Below are positions 11,044-19,316 of a stretch of DNA of 53,168 bases, piece after piece. The position numbers and the translations under genes were made by a program. Numbering within the stretch: the first letter of the stretch is position 1; every line of letters starts with the position of its first letter. The stretch spans positions 1-53,168 of the forward strand of contig NZ_AMXA01000026.1 of NCBI RefSeq assembly GCF_000310145.2, given 5' to 3'. The stretch comes from Thauera sp. 28. GTDB taxonomy: Bacteria > Pseudomonadota > Gammaproteobacteria > Burkholderiales > Rhodocyclaceae. Under the pieces are notes generated by a model. It had not been told where the DNA came from. It saw only the letters and a program-made list of their open reading frames with translations, and searched no databases.

Positions 11044-11958
11044 TCAGTAGCCGACTGCAGCCAGCGCGCGCAGCGGACCCACCGCGCGGATCGCCTCGAT
11101 CTGCTCGCGGTGGCGGGTGTATAAGGTCCCGCCGAAGCACACTGCGCTCATCGAGATGCCCTCGAAATGCTCCCGGCTGCGCGGAATCGCCAGCAGCCAG
11201 CCATCACCCACGAGTAGGTTGAAGGGCGGCAGCAGGCCATCCTCGCCCGCGCGCAACCCGAGCTCGGCACAGGCACGCTCGAAGCCAGCCAGCAGGCTGT
11301 CGGCTGACACGGCCACCGCCTCACCCCGTCCGCAGCGCACACGCACGAAGCAGTGCCGCATCGGCAGCGCCGGATGCGTGGCCACCCCCTGCTCTGCCAG
11401 CGCTGCCGGCAGCCCGGGCACGAACAGGCGCAGGCTGGCATTGCCCTCGGCCTCCGGCATCCACTGCACATGCTTGTGGCGCTGGCTGGCGCCCGCGGCA
11501 GCGCCGCCGTTGTAGAGCCCGATCCCGCCTGCCGCGGCCATCAGCTCGGCAAGCGCGGCAAAGTCACAAAGCGCCAGCGGTGACAACTGCTCGGCGAACT
11601 CTCGCCGCGCCAGCACCAGGTGACGCGCGCACAGCGGAAACTTGTTCAGGATCGCGACATGCTCGGATCCGACCGGCCCGACGGTGAGTTCGGGGTCGGG
11701 ATTGAGGAAGGGATTGAAGTTCGGGTCGCGCGGACCGCCGGGGATCGCCACCGTCTTGTCGTCCCTGGCGCCCTCAACCTTCACCGCGGCGGCTGCCTTG
11801 CTCGCATCCTTGGCCGCCAGCGAGGACACCCAGCGCACGATGAAGCGCATGCCGGCGTCCTCCATCTCGACCTGCTCGGCCTGCACCGGCACCAGCGCCC
11901 CCGACGCCAGCGCTGCAGCGCTGCGGGCATCGATCGCCTCGATCCAGTTCGTGTTCAT
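11044..11958 (-). CDS. ATP adenylyltransferase / Ap4A phosphorylase-like protein
   Basis: 304 residues. The segment QRHKHVQWMP carries the HxHxQ histidine triad of the HIT-superfamily Ap4A phosphorylases. Upstream, NFNPFLNPDPELTVGPVGSEHVAILNKFPL and GGIGLYNGGAAAGASQRH are also typical. Members split diadenosine tetraphosphate with phosphate to ADP and ATP. The chosen start ATG 11958 has GGGAGA just upstream; the longer frame to 12117 has no family similarity. The gene is convergent with pth and divergent from ychF. Confidence 0.85.
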   Translation of the reverse strand: MNTNWIEAIDARSAAALASGALVPVQAEQVEMEDAGMRFIVRWVSSLAAKDASKAAAAVKVEGARDDKTVAIPGGPRDPNFNPFLNPDPELTVGPVGSEHVAILNKFPLCARHLVLARREFAEQLSPLALCDFAALAELMAAAGGIGLYNGGAAAGASQRHKHVQWMPEAEGNASLRLFVPGLPAALAEQGVATHPALPMRHCFVRVRCGRGEAVAVSADSLLAGFERACAELGLRAGEDGLLPPFNLLVGDGWLLAIPRSREHFEGISMSAVCFGGTLYTRHREQIEAIRAVGPLRALAAVGY

Positions 11959-12071
11959 CCATGTCTCCCTGTTTCTGGTTTCTGTTTTGCACAAATGCAG
12001 GACGGATGATTGTAGGCCAGGCACAGGACAAGAGCCACGCCGCCTCGTCTCGTCATGCGAAGGGATCGCCT

Positions 12072-12101
12072 TTGGAGCACCACACTGCGACGCGGTACAA
12101 T
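12072..12101 (+). promoter_or_regulatory. Candidate sigma-70 promoter for ychF
   Basis: TTGGAG at 12072-12077 and TACAAT at 12096-12101 are separated by 18 bases, about 75 bases upstream of the ychF start. The match is fair (4/6 and 5/6) in a GC-rich background. Confidence 0.4.
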
Positions 12102-12175
12102 CCGGGGTTTTCCACACCGGATCAAGCCCGTAGCCCTGCGAGCGGCGGCGCGCACCGGAACGATCAAGGATTCAC

Positions 12176-13267
12176 ATGAGCCTGAAATGCGGAATCGTCG
12201 GCCTGCCCAACGTCGGCAAGTCGACCCTGTTCAATGCGCTGACCAAGGCCGGCATCCAGGCCGAGAACTACCCCTTCTGCACCATCGAGCCCAATGTCGG
12301 CATCGTCGAGGTGCCGGACCTGCGCCTCGCCCAGCTGGCCGAGATCGTCAAGCCGCAGAAGATCCAGCCCGCCATCGTCGAATTCGTCGACATCGCCGGC
12401 CTTGTCGCCGGCGCATCCAAGGGCGAAGGCCTGGGCAACCAGTTTCTCGCCAACATCCGCGAGACCGACGCCATCGTGCACGTCGTGCGCTGCTTCGCCG
12501 ACGACAACGTGATCCACGTCTCCGGCAGCGTCGACCCGATCCGCGACATTGAGGTCATCGACACCGAGCTCGCCCTGGCCGACATGGCCACCGTCGAGAA
12601 GGCCATCAACCGCTACAAGCGCCCTGCCGCTTCGGGCGACAAGGAGGCCAAGATCCTCGTCGCCGTGCTCGAGAAGTGCTTCGCCCAGCTCGACCAGGGC
12701 AAGCCGGTGCGCGCGCTCGAGCTCGCCAGGGAAGAATGGGCCAGCCTCAAGCCCTTCTGCCTGATCACCGCCAAGCCGGTGCTCTATGCCGCCAACGTCG
12801 CCGAGGACGGTTTCGAGAACAACCCGCACCTGGACGCCGTGCGCGCCCATGCCGCCGCCGAAGGCGCCGAGGTCGTGGCGCTGTGCGCGGCGATCGAGGC
12901 GGAGATCGCCGACCTCGAGGACGCCGACAAAAAGGAGTTCCTCGAGACCATGGGCCTGGAAGAACCCGGTCTCGACCGCCTGATCCGCGCGGGCTACAAG
13001 CTGCTTGGCCTGCAGACCTACTTCACCGCGGGCGTCAAGGAAGTGCGCGCGTGGACCATCCACGTCGGCGACACCGCGCCGCAGGCAGCCGGCGTCATCC
13101 ACACCGACTTCGAGCGTGGCTTCATCCGCGCCCAGACCATCGCCTTCGACGACTTCATCGCCTGCAAGGGCGAGGCCGGCGCCAAGGAAGCGGGCAAGAT
13201 GCGCGCCGAAGGCAAGGAGTACGTGGTCAAGGACGGCGACGTACTGAACTTCCTGTTCAACGTCTAA
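12176..13267 (+). CDS. ychF: Redox-regulated ATPase YchF (Obg-like)
   Basis: 363 residues, full length. G1 is [18 protein letters not shown], and the switch region [20 protein letters not shown] and G3 [20 protein letters not shown] are present. The position of the usual NKxD motif holds NVAE, the NxxE form that gives this family ATP rather than GTP preference. A coiled-coil region and a C-terminal TGS domain follow ([20 protein letters not shown] to [15 protein letters not shown]). YchF binds ribosomes and responds to oxidative stress. Confidence 0.97.
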   Translation: MSLKCGIVGLPNVGKSTLFNALTKAGIQAENYPFCTIEPNVGIVEVPDLRLAQLAEIVKPQKIQPAIVEFVDIAGLVAGASKGEGLGNQFLANIRETDAIVHVVRCFADDNVIHVSGSVDPIRDIEVIDTELALADMATVEKAINRYKRPAASGDKEAKILVAVLEKCFAQLDQGKPVRALELAREEWASLKPFCLITAKPVLYAANVAEDGFENNPHLDAVRAHAAAEGAEVVALCAAIEAEIADLEDADKKEFLETMGLEEPGLDRLIRAGYKLLGLQTYFTAGVKEVRAWTIHVGDTAPQAAGVIHTDFERGFIRAQTIAFDDFIACKGEAGAKEAGKMRAEGKEYVVKDGDVLNFLFNV

Positions 13268-13785
13268 AGCACCTCGACCTGACACACAACGCTTACGGAC
13301 CGAGCCGGCTGCATGACGCGCCCCCGCAGCCGGCCACACGTCCCCCGTTGTAGCCTACAATAAGGCGATAGTCAGCAATCGCCCGCCACATGAACATGTC
13401 TGCTCACCACCGCCTCACCCGCTGCCGCGCGCCAGTCCGTGCGGGTGGGCGTGCGCGCGCGCGCAGCATGATGTCGCCGCTGCGCGATCTCGCGACCCAG
13501 CTCGCGTTCAAGGTTACAGGGTCTCCCGCCGTGCTTTCCCAGGCCGTGCGGGGCCAGTACCGGGGCTAAGCCCCACCCCCGCACGGCACCTTGCCCGGGA
13601 CGCGCATGACGCGCCTCCCGATCAACGTGCAGCCGCTGCGAGCACCTGTCCAGTCCCCCGCTCCCAGACCGCCCAGGCGGTCAGGCCCCGGTCCATCCGG
13701 GCCACCCCGGTCATCGACGCCCCCATCGGCTGCACCCCAGGATGCCGCGCCTTGGCGCGGCCAGGCGATGCACGAGGGTGATGCA
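13268..13785. other. 518-bp gene-poor stretch with nested inverted repeats
   Basis: No convincing gene was found. A nine-base stem GCCGGCTGC/GCAGCCGGC (13304-13334) follows ychF and may terminate it without a T-tract. A larger inverted repeat has arms GCCGTGCGGGG (13543-13553) and CCCCGCACGGC (13577-13587), with a smaller hairpin GGGGC-TAA-GCCCC (13562-13574) in its loop. A 59-codon frame (ATG 13390 to TAA 13569) has no ribosome-binding site. The frame of the downstream gene stays open back to an ATG at 13591, but that part would encode only a proline/arginine-rich tract. The stretch could be a long structured leader of the downstream operon. Confidence 0.5.
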
Positions 13786-14658
13786 ATGGTTCTCACACGC
13801 AGTTTCGTCAGGGCGAAGCGGCCCTGCACAGACGGTTTTCGCTGGTTCGTCCGCCAGTTCGGCGACGGCGCCAACTATCAGGACATGCTCGACGAGATGG
13901 TGGCTGCCGGCCGCGTCGGCGACGCCTGCTGGCTGCTCGAGCAGTTCGGCCCCACCGATGAGGTCCGCGTGCTCGACGCGATCGAGGCCGAGGCAATCGT
14001 ATTCGCCGGTACGCTCGAGGTGCGCGGCGGCGTCGATGTCGAAGGCATCGTGCGTGTCGGACGCTCGCTGCATGCCGGTGCCGGGGTACGCGCCGGCGGC
14101 GAGCTGCGCATCGGTGCCGACCTGCGCATAGAGGGCAGCATCCGCGCCGAAGCCGGGCTGCGCGTAGGGGGCGACCTACGCGCGGGCTGGGGCGTGGACT
14201 GCGCCGGCGAGCTGCGCTGCGACGGTGAGGTGCGCATCGGCTGGGATCTGCGCTGCGCCGGCCGCGTGCGGATTGCAGGGAACGCCTTCATCGGCCTCGA
14301 TCTTGAAGGCGACGAAGGCGTACGCTGCACCAAAAGCCTGCAGGCAGGCGGCGACATCCGCGTCGCGCACACGCTGCGCGCTGGCCAGGGCATCGCCGCT
14401 GGCGGCTCGATCGAGGTCGGCATGCACCTGGAGGCCGGTTGGGGCATCAAGGCCGGCAAGTTGATTGGTGCCGCCGGGGCCATCCGTGCCGGCGAGAGCC
14501 TGAACGCGGGCGAAGCCATCCGCGCTGGCACGGGCTACGGCGTTTTTGCCGGTCTCGACGTACAGATGGAGGCCTGGGAGAGCAGTGCGCGGGTAAGCGC
14601 CCCGCAGCGCCCGGAGGGCCTGATGAGCGGCTGGTGGGCCGGTCCGGCACCGTGCTGA
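13786..14658 (+). CDS. Unrecognised protein with 31 consecutive hexapeptide repeats (predicted beta-solenoid)
   Basis: 290 residues from ATG 13786, chosen because GAGGG lies about nine bases upstream; ATG 13768 or 13591 in the same frame would add low-complexity sequence. Residues 10-64 form a compact head (KRPCTDGFRWFVRQFGDG ... DACWLLEQFGPTDEVRVLD). From residue 74 to 259 the chain divides without any insertion into 31 six-residue units of pattern x-G-x-[LVI]-x-[AVIC], for example GGELRI, GADLRI, EGSIRA. The fourth position is L, V or I in 29 units. Such hexads build beta-helices, at 18 residues per turn about ten turns. The pattern recalls bactofilin-like solenoids but is not the standard left-handed helix motif. 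No signal peptide is seen. Function unknown. It is followed after 14 bases by a GNAT-like gene. Confidence 0.8.
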   Translation: MVLTRSFVRAKRPCTDGFRWFVRQFGDGANYQDMLDEMVAAGRVGDACWLLEQFGPTDEVRVLDAIEAEAIVFAGTLEVRGGVDVEGIVRVGRSLHAGAGVRAGGELRIGADLRIEGSIRAEAGLRVGGDLRAGWGVDCAGELRCDGEVRIGWDLRCAGRVRIAGNAFIGLDLEGDEGVRCTKSLQAGGDIRVAHTLRAGQGIAAGGSIEVGMHLEAGWGIKAGKLIGAAGAIRAGESLNAGEAIRAGTGYGVFAGLDVQMEAWESSARVSAPQRPEGLMSGWWAGPAPC

Positions 14659-14672
14659 GGGGAGGACGACGA

Positions 14673-15467
14673 ATGAACGCAATCGCCCTTTGCCGCCGCT
14701 CGCTCGGCCACCTGCACACCCCACCCTCGCACCGCAGCAGCTTCTCGCCGCGCTCGGCGCTGGCCTTTCCGCAGCCGCCGCCCACGCGCACCGCCTGGGA
14801 CGCCGTGCTGTCACTGGCGTGGCGCCTGCTCGCGCTCCACCGCACACTTCCGCCCCAAATCCGCCCACCGCGCCTCGAGCTGCGCATCGACGTCAACCCG
14901 CCCGACGAAGACATCGAGGCCGAGCTCTCTTCCCTCTACCGCCGCCTGCACACGCCGGGCGACGCCATGAACGCCTGCGCGCGCCTGGCCGCGTTGCAGC
15001 CGGGCCTGATCTTCCATCACCGCGAGGCCGACGGCGAACACTATGTGTATGTCGAGGACCCGAGCCGCGGCTGCCTCGCCGGCTACACCGTGTTCAACCG
15101 CCTGATCGAGGTCGACCGCCGCACCGATCGCCACGTGCGCTCGCCGCATTCCAAGTACGCCCCTGCCTATCAGGGTCGGGGCATCGCCAGCACCGTTTAC
15201 GCCTGGGCACTGGGCCGCGGCCTGTGCCTGGTCAGCGGCGCGCGCCAGTCCGAGGGGGCACATGCCCTGTGGCGCGCGCTGGCGCGCCGCCATCCGCTGC
15301 GCTGGGTCAGCCTGCAGGCCAAGCGCATGCACGACCTCGGCAGCGAGGCGCCGGCCGCCCGCGCCGCCGCGCTCGACACCCGCATGCTGCTGCTGGGCGA
15401 GGGCTGGAGCCTGCCCCAACTGCACGCGCACCAACTGCTGCACCCGGCCGCCCCGGGGAGCCGCTGA
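14673..15467 (+). CDS. GNAT-like N-acyltransferase of unknown substrate
   Basis: 264 residues. The C-terminal half has a GNAT-like acyl-CoA loop YQGRGIASTVYAWAL, followed by GLCLVSGARQSEGAHALWRALARR, where a GNAT acceptor/CoA region would lie. Earlier it has YVYVEDPSRGCLAGYTVFNRLIEVDRRTDRH, a plausible beta-sheet core. The first 60 residues are rich in S, P and R and may be disordered. GGGAGG precedes ATG 14673. It lies between the hexad-repeat gene and the MscS gene, one base from the latter, so the three are probably one transcript. The acceptor is unknown; the neighbouring repeat protein is a possibility, as inference. Confidence 0.7.
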   Translation: MNAIALCRRSLGHLHTPPSHRSSFSPRSALAFPQPPPTRTAWDAVLSLAWRLLALHRTLPPQIRPPRLELRIDVNPPDEDIEAELSSLYRRLHTPGDAMNACARLAALQPGLIFHHREADGEHYVYVEDPSRGCLAGYTVFNRLIEVDRRTDRHVRSPHSKYAPAYQGRGIASTVYAWALGRGLCLVSGARQSEGAHALWRALARRHPLRWVSLQAKRMHDLGSEAPAARAAALDTRMLLLGEGWSLPQLHAHQLLHPAAPGSR

Positions 15468-15468
15468 G

Positions 15469-16404
15469 ATGAAGACTCCCGACGCGCCGAGCGCCATCCC
15501 CTCCTGGCTGCGCGCCGCGGCCGCGCTTGCTCTGCTGGTGTTGGTCGCAGCCCTGGCCGAGCCCCTGTTCCAGCGCCTGCCCGCCGCCCATCCGCTGCAG
15601 GGCTGGCGCGAACCCGTGCGCAATGCGGCCCTCGCCCTCGCCCTGCTGTTCGGCGCCCACCTGCTGCATGCGCTGGTGAGCACTCGGCTGTCGCAGCGCC
15701 GCAAGGGGCAGCGGCCGGTGCCCAAGGTCCTGCTCGACCTGTTCCGGGTCCTCCTCTTCGCCGCGGCCACCCTTCTGGCGCTGTCACTGCTGCTGCGCCA
15801 GGGCCTGTCTGGCCTGCTGACCGGCTCGGGCCTGGTGCTGGCGGTGCTGGGCTTCGCCATCCGCAACGTGGTCGCGGACACCTTGTCGGGCATTGCGCTC
15901 GGCATCGAGGCGCCGTTTCGCATGGGCGACTGGGTGCGGATCGAGACCCTGGCGCAGGGACGGGTGCAGGAGATCGGCTGGCGCACCACCCGCCTCGTCA
16001 CGCGCGACAGCACCTACGTGATCCTGCCCAACAGCCAGATCTCGCGCCAGCGCATCACCAATTTCAGCGCGCCGCGCAAGGAGTACCGCGACCATGTCGA
16101 GCTCACCCTGCCGGTGGACCTGCCGGTGGCCGAGGCCAGGGAGCTGATCCGCGTGGCGCTGGACGGCGCCCACAGCCTGGTGGACGGCAAGCCGCCCGAG
16201 GTACAGGTGGTGCAGTACGGCCCCCAGGGCATCAGCTACCGGGTGAAGTACTGGGTGCCTCAGCACGACCGCGAGCCCATGTGTCGCGACGAGGTGTTCA
16301 GCCTGATCGATCTCGCCCTACGGGAACGGGGCGTGCGCTTCGAGCGTACGCCGGCGGCGGCGCCTTGTGCACTGCGCGGCACGATGCGGGACGAAACGCT
16401 GTGA
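15469..16404 (+). CDS. Small-conductance mechanosensitive channel family protein (MscS)
   Basis: 311 residues with about four N-terminal membrane segments. The pore-lining helix region (LLTGSGLVLAVLGFAIRNVV, then ADTLSGIALGIEAPFRMGDWV) leads into the MscS beta domain (DSTYVILPNSQISRQRITNFS) and a C-terminal alpha-beta domain ending near LRERGVRFERT. It would sit in the inner membrane and release solutes on hypo-osmotic shock. ATG 15469 overlaps the stop of the preceding gene by one base. It is convergent with the eamA gene; 33 bases separate the stops. Confidence 0.9.
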   Translation: MKTPDAPSAIPSWLRAAAALALLVLVAALAEPLFQRLPAAHPLQGWREPVRNAALALALLFGAHLLHALVSTRLSQRRKGQRPVPKVLLDLFRVLLFAAATLLALSLLLRQGLSGLLTGSGLVLAVLGFAIRNVVADTLSGIALGIEAPFRMGDWVRIETLAQGRVQEIGWRTTRLVTRDSTYVILPNSQISRQRITNFSAPRKEYRDHVELTLPVDLPVAEARELIRVALDGAHSLVDGKPPEVQVVQYGPQGISYRVKYWVPQHDREPMCRDEVFSLIDLALRERGVRFERTPAAAPCALRGTMRDETL

Positions 16405-16437
16405 GGCGCGGCCCGGCCGCGGGCGCGTGCTGCCCCT

Positions 16438-17334
16438 TCAGCCCAGACTGCGCAGCAAATCCCTGACCCAGCGCCAGCGGCTCAGCACCAGCGCCGAGAA
16501 GATCAACGCGCAGCCGAGGAACTGTTGCGCGCTCATCGTCTCGCCGAACCACCACGCCGCCACCAGCGCGGTCCACATCGGCTCGAGCATCAGGATCACC
16601 GCCGCGTGGCTGGCGCTGGTCAGGCTCTGGCCGCGCAGCTGGACGAAGAAGCGCAGTGTGGTGGCGAGGATGGCGCTGGCGAGCAGCCAGCCCACGACCG
16701 GGGCGGCGACCGTTTCCGGCCAGCGCTCCAGCAGCAGCGACAGCGGCAGCATCAACACCGCGACCATCAGCACCTGCACCGCGCTCAGCGCCAGCGGCGG
16801 CACGTTGCGCACGATGCGGCTGTTGAGCGTGAACAACACAGCAAACACCAGCGCGGCGCCGAGGAAGAACCACTGCCCGGGCTCGAAGCGGAAGCCCTGC
16901 TCGAGCGACAGGCAGGCAAAGCCCAGCAGCGCGAGCGGCATCGCCCCCCAGGTGATGCGCGGCGGGCGCTCGCCGAACAGCAGCCAGCCGATCAGCGGCA
17001 CCATGACGATGCCAAGGCTGGAGATGAAGGCGCCTTCGCCGATGTGGGTGGCGTGCTCCAGGCCAGTGATCCACAGCGCCATCGCCGCGGCGAACAGCGC
17101 GCCGACGATCAGGGCGCCCCTGAGGCCCGCCGCCGTGAGGCGGCGCAGCTGTGGCCAGGCGAAGGCGAGCAGCACCACGCCGGCCAGCAGAAAGCGCAGG
17201 CTGACGAATTGCAGCGGCGCCAGCCCGGCGAGCGCCTCCTTGGAAAAGATCCAGCCGGCAGCAGCCAGCAGCGTGGTCGCCAGCAGCCACAGGTCGGCCT
17301 TCAGAGTGTGGGCGGGGGGCGTCACCGCGCTCAC
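16438..17334 (-). CDS. EamA/DMT-family transporter
   Basis: 298 residues with about ten hydrophobic helices and an internal duplication of the EamA type. The first copy contains FVSLRFLLAGVVLLAFAWPQL and the second begins around residue 150 (FFLGAALVFAVLFTLNSRIV). The C-terminal MLEPMWTALVAAWWFGETMS is typical. Members export metabolites or amino acids; the substrate cannot be read from sequence. The start is GTG 17334, overlapping the regA stop (GTGA), so it belongs to the regBA transcript. Confidence 0.88.
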   Translation of the reverse strand: MSAVTPPAHTLKADLWLLATTLLAAAGWIFSKEALAGLAPLQFVSLRFLLAGVVLLAFAWPQLRRLTAAGLRGALIVGALFAAAMALWITGLEHATHIGEGAFISSLGIVMVPLIGWLLFGERPPRITWGAMPLALLGFACLSLEQGFRFEPGQWFFLGAALVFAVLFTLNSRIVRNVPPLALSAVQVLMVAVLMLPLSLLLERWPETVAAPVVGWLLASAILATTLRFFVQLRGQSLTSASHAAVILMLEPMWTALVAAWWFGETMSAQQFLGCALIFSALVLSRWRWVRDLLRSLG

Positions 17335-17873
17335 ACGCCGCCCGGCGGACGTGCGAGCTTGCGCTGCAGCGTGCGCCGGTGCATCTGCAGCGCCCTCGCT
17401 GTCGCCGAGATGTTGCCCTCGTGTTCGGCGAGCACGCGCTGGATATGCTCCCACTCCAGGCGATCGACCGACATCGGCGCGCCCGGCGCGTGATCGTCGA
17501 TGATCACATCCTCGGCGCGCAGCGCCTTGATGATGGCATCGACCTCGGCTGGCTTGGCGAGGTACTGCACCGCACCGAGCTTGACGGCATCGACCGCGGT
17601 GGCGATGCTCGCGTAGCCGGTCAACACCAGGATGCGCACCCCCGGACTGGCATCGAGCAAGGGGCGGATGAGCTTGAGGCCGGATTCGCCACCGATATTG
17701 AGGTCGAGCACGATGAACTCGGGGGTATGGTCCCCGGCAAGCTCGAGCGCCCCTTCGCTGTCGGTGGCGCCATAGGTATCAAAGCCGCGCTGAGCAAGCG
17801 CGCGTACCAGCACCCTGTTGAAGGCGGGGTCGTCATCGACGACGAGCAGGGTGGGCGCATTGTCGGCAATCAT
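17331..17873 (-). CDS. regA: Response regulator of the RegA/PrrA/ActR family
   Basis: 180 residues. The receiver domain has the acidic pair VVDDD, phospho-acceptor Asp57 in FIVLDLNIGGESG, Thr85 in VLTGYASIATAV and Lys107 in YLAKPAE. A linker leads to a C-terminal Fis-type helix-turn-helix (NISATARALQMHRRTLQRKL), whose MHRRTLQRKL end is the signature of the RegA/PrrA family. This family controls redox-dependent genes including denitrification and oxidases. It overlaps the kinase gene upstream (ATGA) and eamA downstream (GTGA). Confidence 0.93.
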   Translation of the reverse strand: MIADNAPTLLVVDDDPAFNRVLVRALAQRGFDTYGATDSEGALELAGDHTPEFIVLDLNIGGESGLKLIRPLLDASPGVRILVLTGYASIATAVDAVKLGAVQYLAKPAEVDAIIKALRAEDVIIDDHAPGAPMSVDRLEWEHIQRVLAEHEGNISATARALQMHRRTLQRKLARPPGGV

Positions 17874-19180
17874 TGCACTGCAGCCTGGGACGGAATCATC
17901 AAGCGCGCAATGGTGCCACCGCCGGGCCGCGGACGGAACTCCAGCCGACCGCCATGGTGCTCGACCGCGGCGTGGGCGAGCATCAATCCCACCCCCATGC
18001 CCTGGGCATGAGCCCCGAGCGGCGCCCGGCGCGCAGCATCGATGCGCGCAGCGGACAGGCCCGGCCCGCGGTCGGCGACCTCGATGCACGCCAGCCCGGC
18101 GCTTGCGCTGATCGACACCTCGATCGCGCCGGCTACATCGGCCGCGACAACGGCGCCGGCTGTGGCGCACATGTGCTGATTGGCGTTGGCCGCATTATCG
18201 ATGAGGTTGTGCAAGGCTTCGCCGAGCGAGGCATCGGCGACGATGCTGCCACCCTCGCCCTGCACCTGGACCGCGACGCCGGGACGCAGTTGCCGCCAGC
18301 GCGCCGCCACCTGGTCCACCCAGACGCGCACTTCTACGGCGCCACCGCCTTCCGCGCGCTGCTGCCCAGCCTCGCGGGTGAGACTGTTGAGGATGTCGCG
18401 ACAGTGGTCGACCTGCTCGCGCACGAGCTCCAGATCGTCGCGCACCTCGGCATCAAGGTCCGTGCGCCGAGCCAGTTCGCCGGCAAGGATGCGCATCGTG
18501 CCCAACGGCGTCCCGAGCCGGTGCGCCGCGCCAGCGGCGAGCTTGCCCAGGCCGACCACGTAGGCGTCGCGCGCACGCGCTGCGTTGGCTTCGGCCAACT
18601 CGGCCTCGCGGCGGGCGAGTTCGGCATTGAGGCGGGCGATGAACCACACCACCGTCACCGCCGCGAATACGAAGCTGATCCACATGCCGGCCAGGTGCCA
18701 CTGCATGGCGAGCCCGCTGTCAGTGAGGCGCACCGGCTCGTGAAAGCGCCACAGGAAGGAATAGACCCCGACTGCCAGCACAGCCAGCGCCCAGCCCTGG
18801 GCAGCCGGCAGGATGGATGCGCCAATCGCCACCACCGGCAGCAGCAATGAGATCGCCGGGTTGGCGACACCGCCGGTGAAATACAGGAAGGCGCCCCAGG
18901 CGACAAGATCCACCGTCAGCTGCAGGAAGGCGCCCCAGCGCCCCACCAGCCAGCGCGCCGCATCCGCCAGCAAGGCCAGATTGACCGCCAGCAGTGCGAA
19001 CGTCACGCCCGCCAGCGGCGCCAACGGCTGTGCTGGCACCAGCCATGGAAACACCACAAAGCTCATCGCAGCCATCGCCGCCAGCGACACCCAGCGCAAC
19101 TGCAGCAAGCGCGCCCGGTTCGTGCGCACTGCGCTCAAGCCTGACGTTTCGACCCGCCCCCTTTCCACCTCCATGCGCAT
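17870..19180 (-). CDS. regB: RegB/PrrB-family redox-sensing histidine kinase with an altered H-box
   Basis: 436 residues. About six membrane helices (residues 25-185) include GGVANP at 103-108, matching the GGxxNP quinone-site motif of RegB. The dimerisation box reads GAAHRLGTPLGTM with His220, where the family normally has HELGTPL; the residue after His is Arg. Cys260 in VDHCRDIL lies 40 residues after His220, the same spacing as the redox-active cysteine of Rhodobacter RegB. The ATPase part has N-box NLIDNAAN and G-box DRGPGLS. ATG 19180 is chosen because GGAG lies eight bases upstream. It is divergent from nosZ and overlaps regA by four bases. Confidence 0.92.
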   Translation of the reverse strand: MRMEVERGRVETSGLSAVRTNRARLLQLRWVSLAAMAAMSFVVFPWLVPAQPLAPLAGVTFALLAVNLALLADAARWLVGRWGAFLQLTVDLVAWGAFLYFTGGVANPAISLLLPVVAIGASILPAAQGWALAVLAVGVYSFLWRFHEPVRLTDSGLAMQWHLAGMWISFVFAAVTVVWFIARLNAELARREAELAEANAARARDAYVVGLGKLAAGAAHRLGTPLGTMRILAGELARRTDLDAEVRDDLELVREQVDHCRDILNSLTREAGQQRAEGGGAVEVRVWVDQVAARWRQLRPGVAVQVQGEGGSIVADASLGEALHNLIDNAANANQHMCATAGAVVAADVAGAIEVSISASAGLACIEVADRGPGLSAARIDAARRAPLGAHAQGMGVGLMLAHAAVEHHGGRLEFRPRPGGGTIARLMIPSQAAVQ

Positions 19181-19235
19181 GCCATTCACTCCGGTTATGG
19201 ATATCCCTTTTCACGTCAGGGGCACGTCCCTGTCT

Positions 19236-19284
19236 TTGCGGTACATCAAGGTTTATGCCATGGCTGCTTCATAGAATGACCCTG
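19236..19284 (+). promoter_or_regulatory. FNR/DNR-type activator box and promoter of nosZ
   Basis: TTGCG-GTAC-ATCAA (19236-19249) matches the FNR/DNR consensus TTGAT-N4-ATCAA at 8 of 10 positions. A -10-like TAGAAT lies at 19272-19277, which predicts a start near 19284. The box centre is then at -41.5, exactly the class II activator position. The box also lies 56 bases upstream of the divergent regB start, so it could affect both genes. Confidence 0.65.
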
Positions 19285-19293
19285 CGACAAAAC

Positions 19294-19316
19294 GTCACAG
19301 GACAAATTGTCACAGG
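19294..19316 (+). repeat. Direct repeats GTCACAGG in the nosZ leader
   Basis: GTCACAGG occurs at 19294-19301 and again at 19309-19316, 15 bases apart, just after the predicted nosZ transcription start and about 100 bases before the gene. Possible binding site or chance duplication; no known factor is assigned. Confidence 0.45.

Noticed and set aside
13356-13361. TACAAT as a promoter -10 for the hexad-repeat operon
   Set aside because: No -35 element at a suitable distance and more than 400 bases from the gene.
13390-13569. 59-codon frame (ATG to TAA) upstream of the hexad-repeat gene
   Set aside because: No ribosome-binding site, Arg-rich first half and no similarity; could still be a leader peptide but not supported.
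14005-14562. The 31 six-residue repeats first looked like a tandem DNA repeat or CRISPR-like array
   Set aside because: The 18-base units are not identical at DNA level and no spacers exist; the periodicity belongs to the protein.
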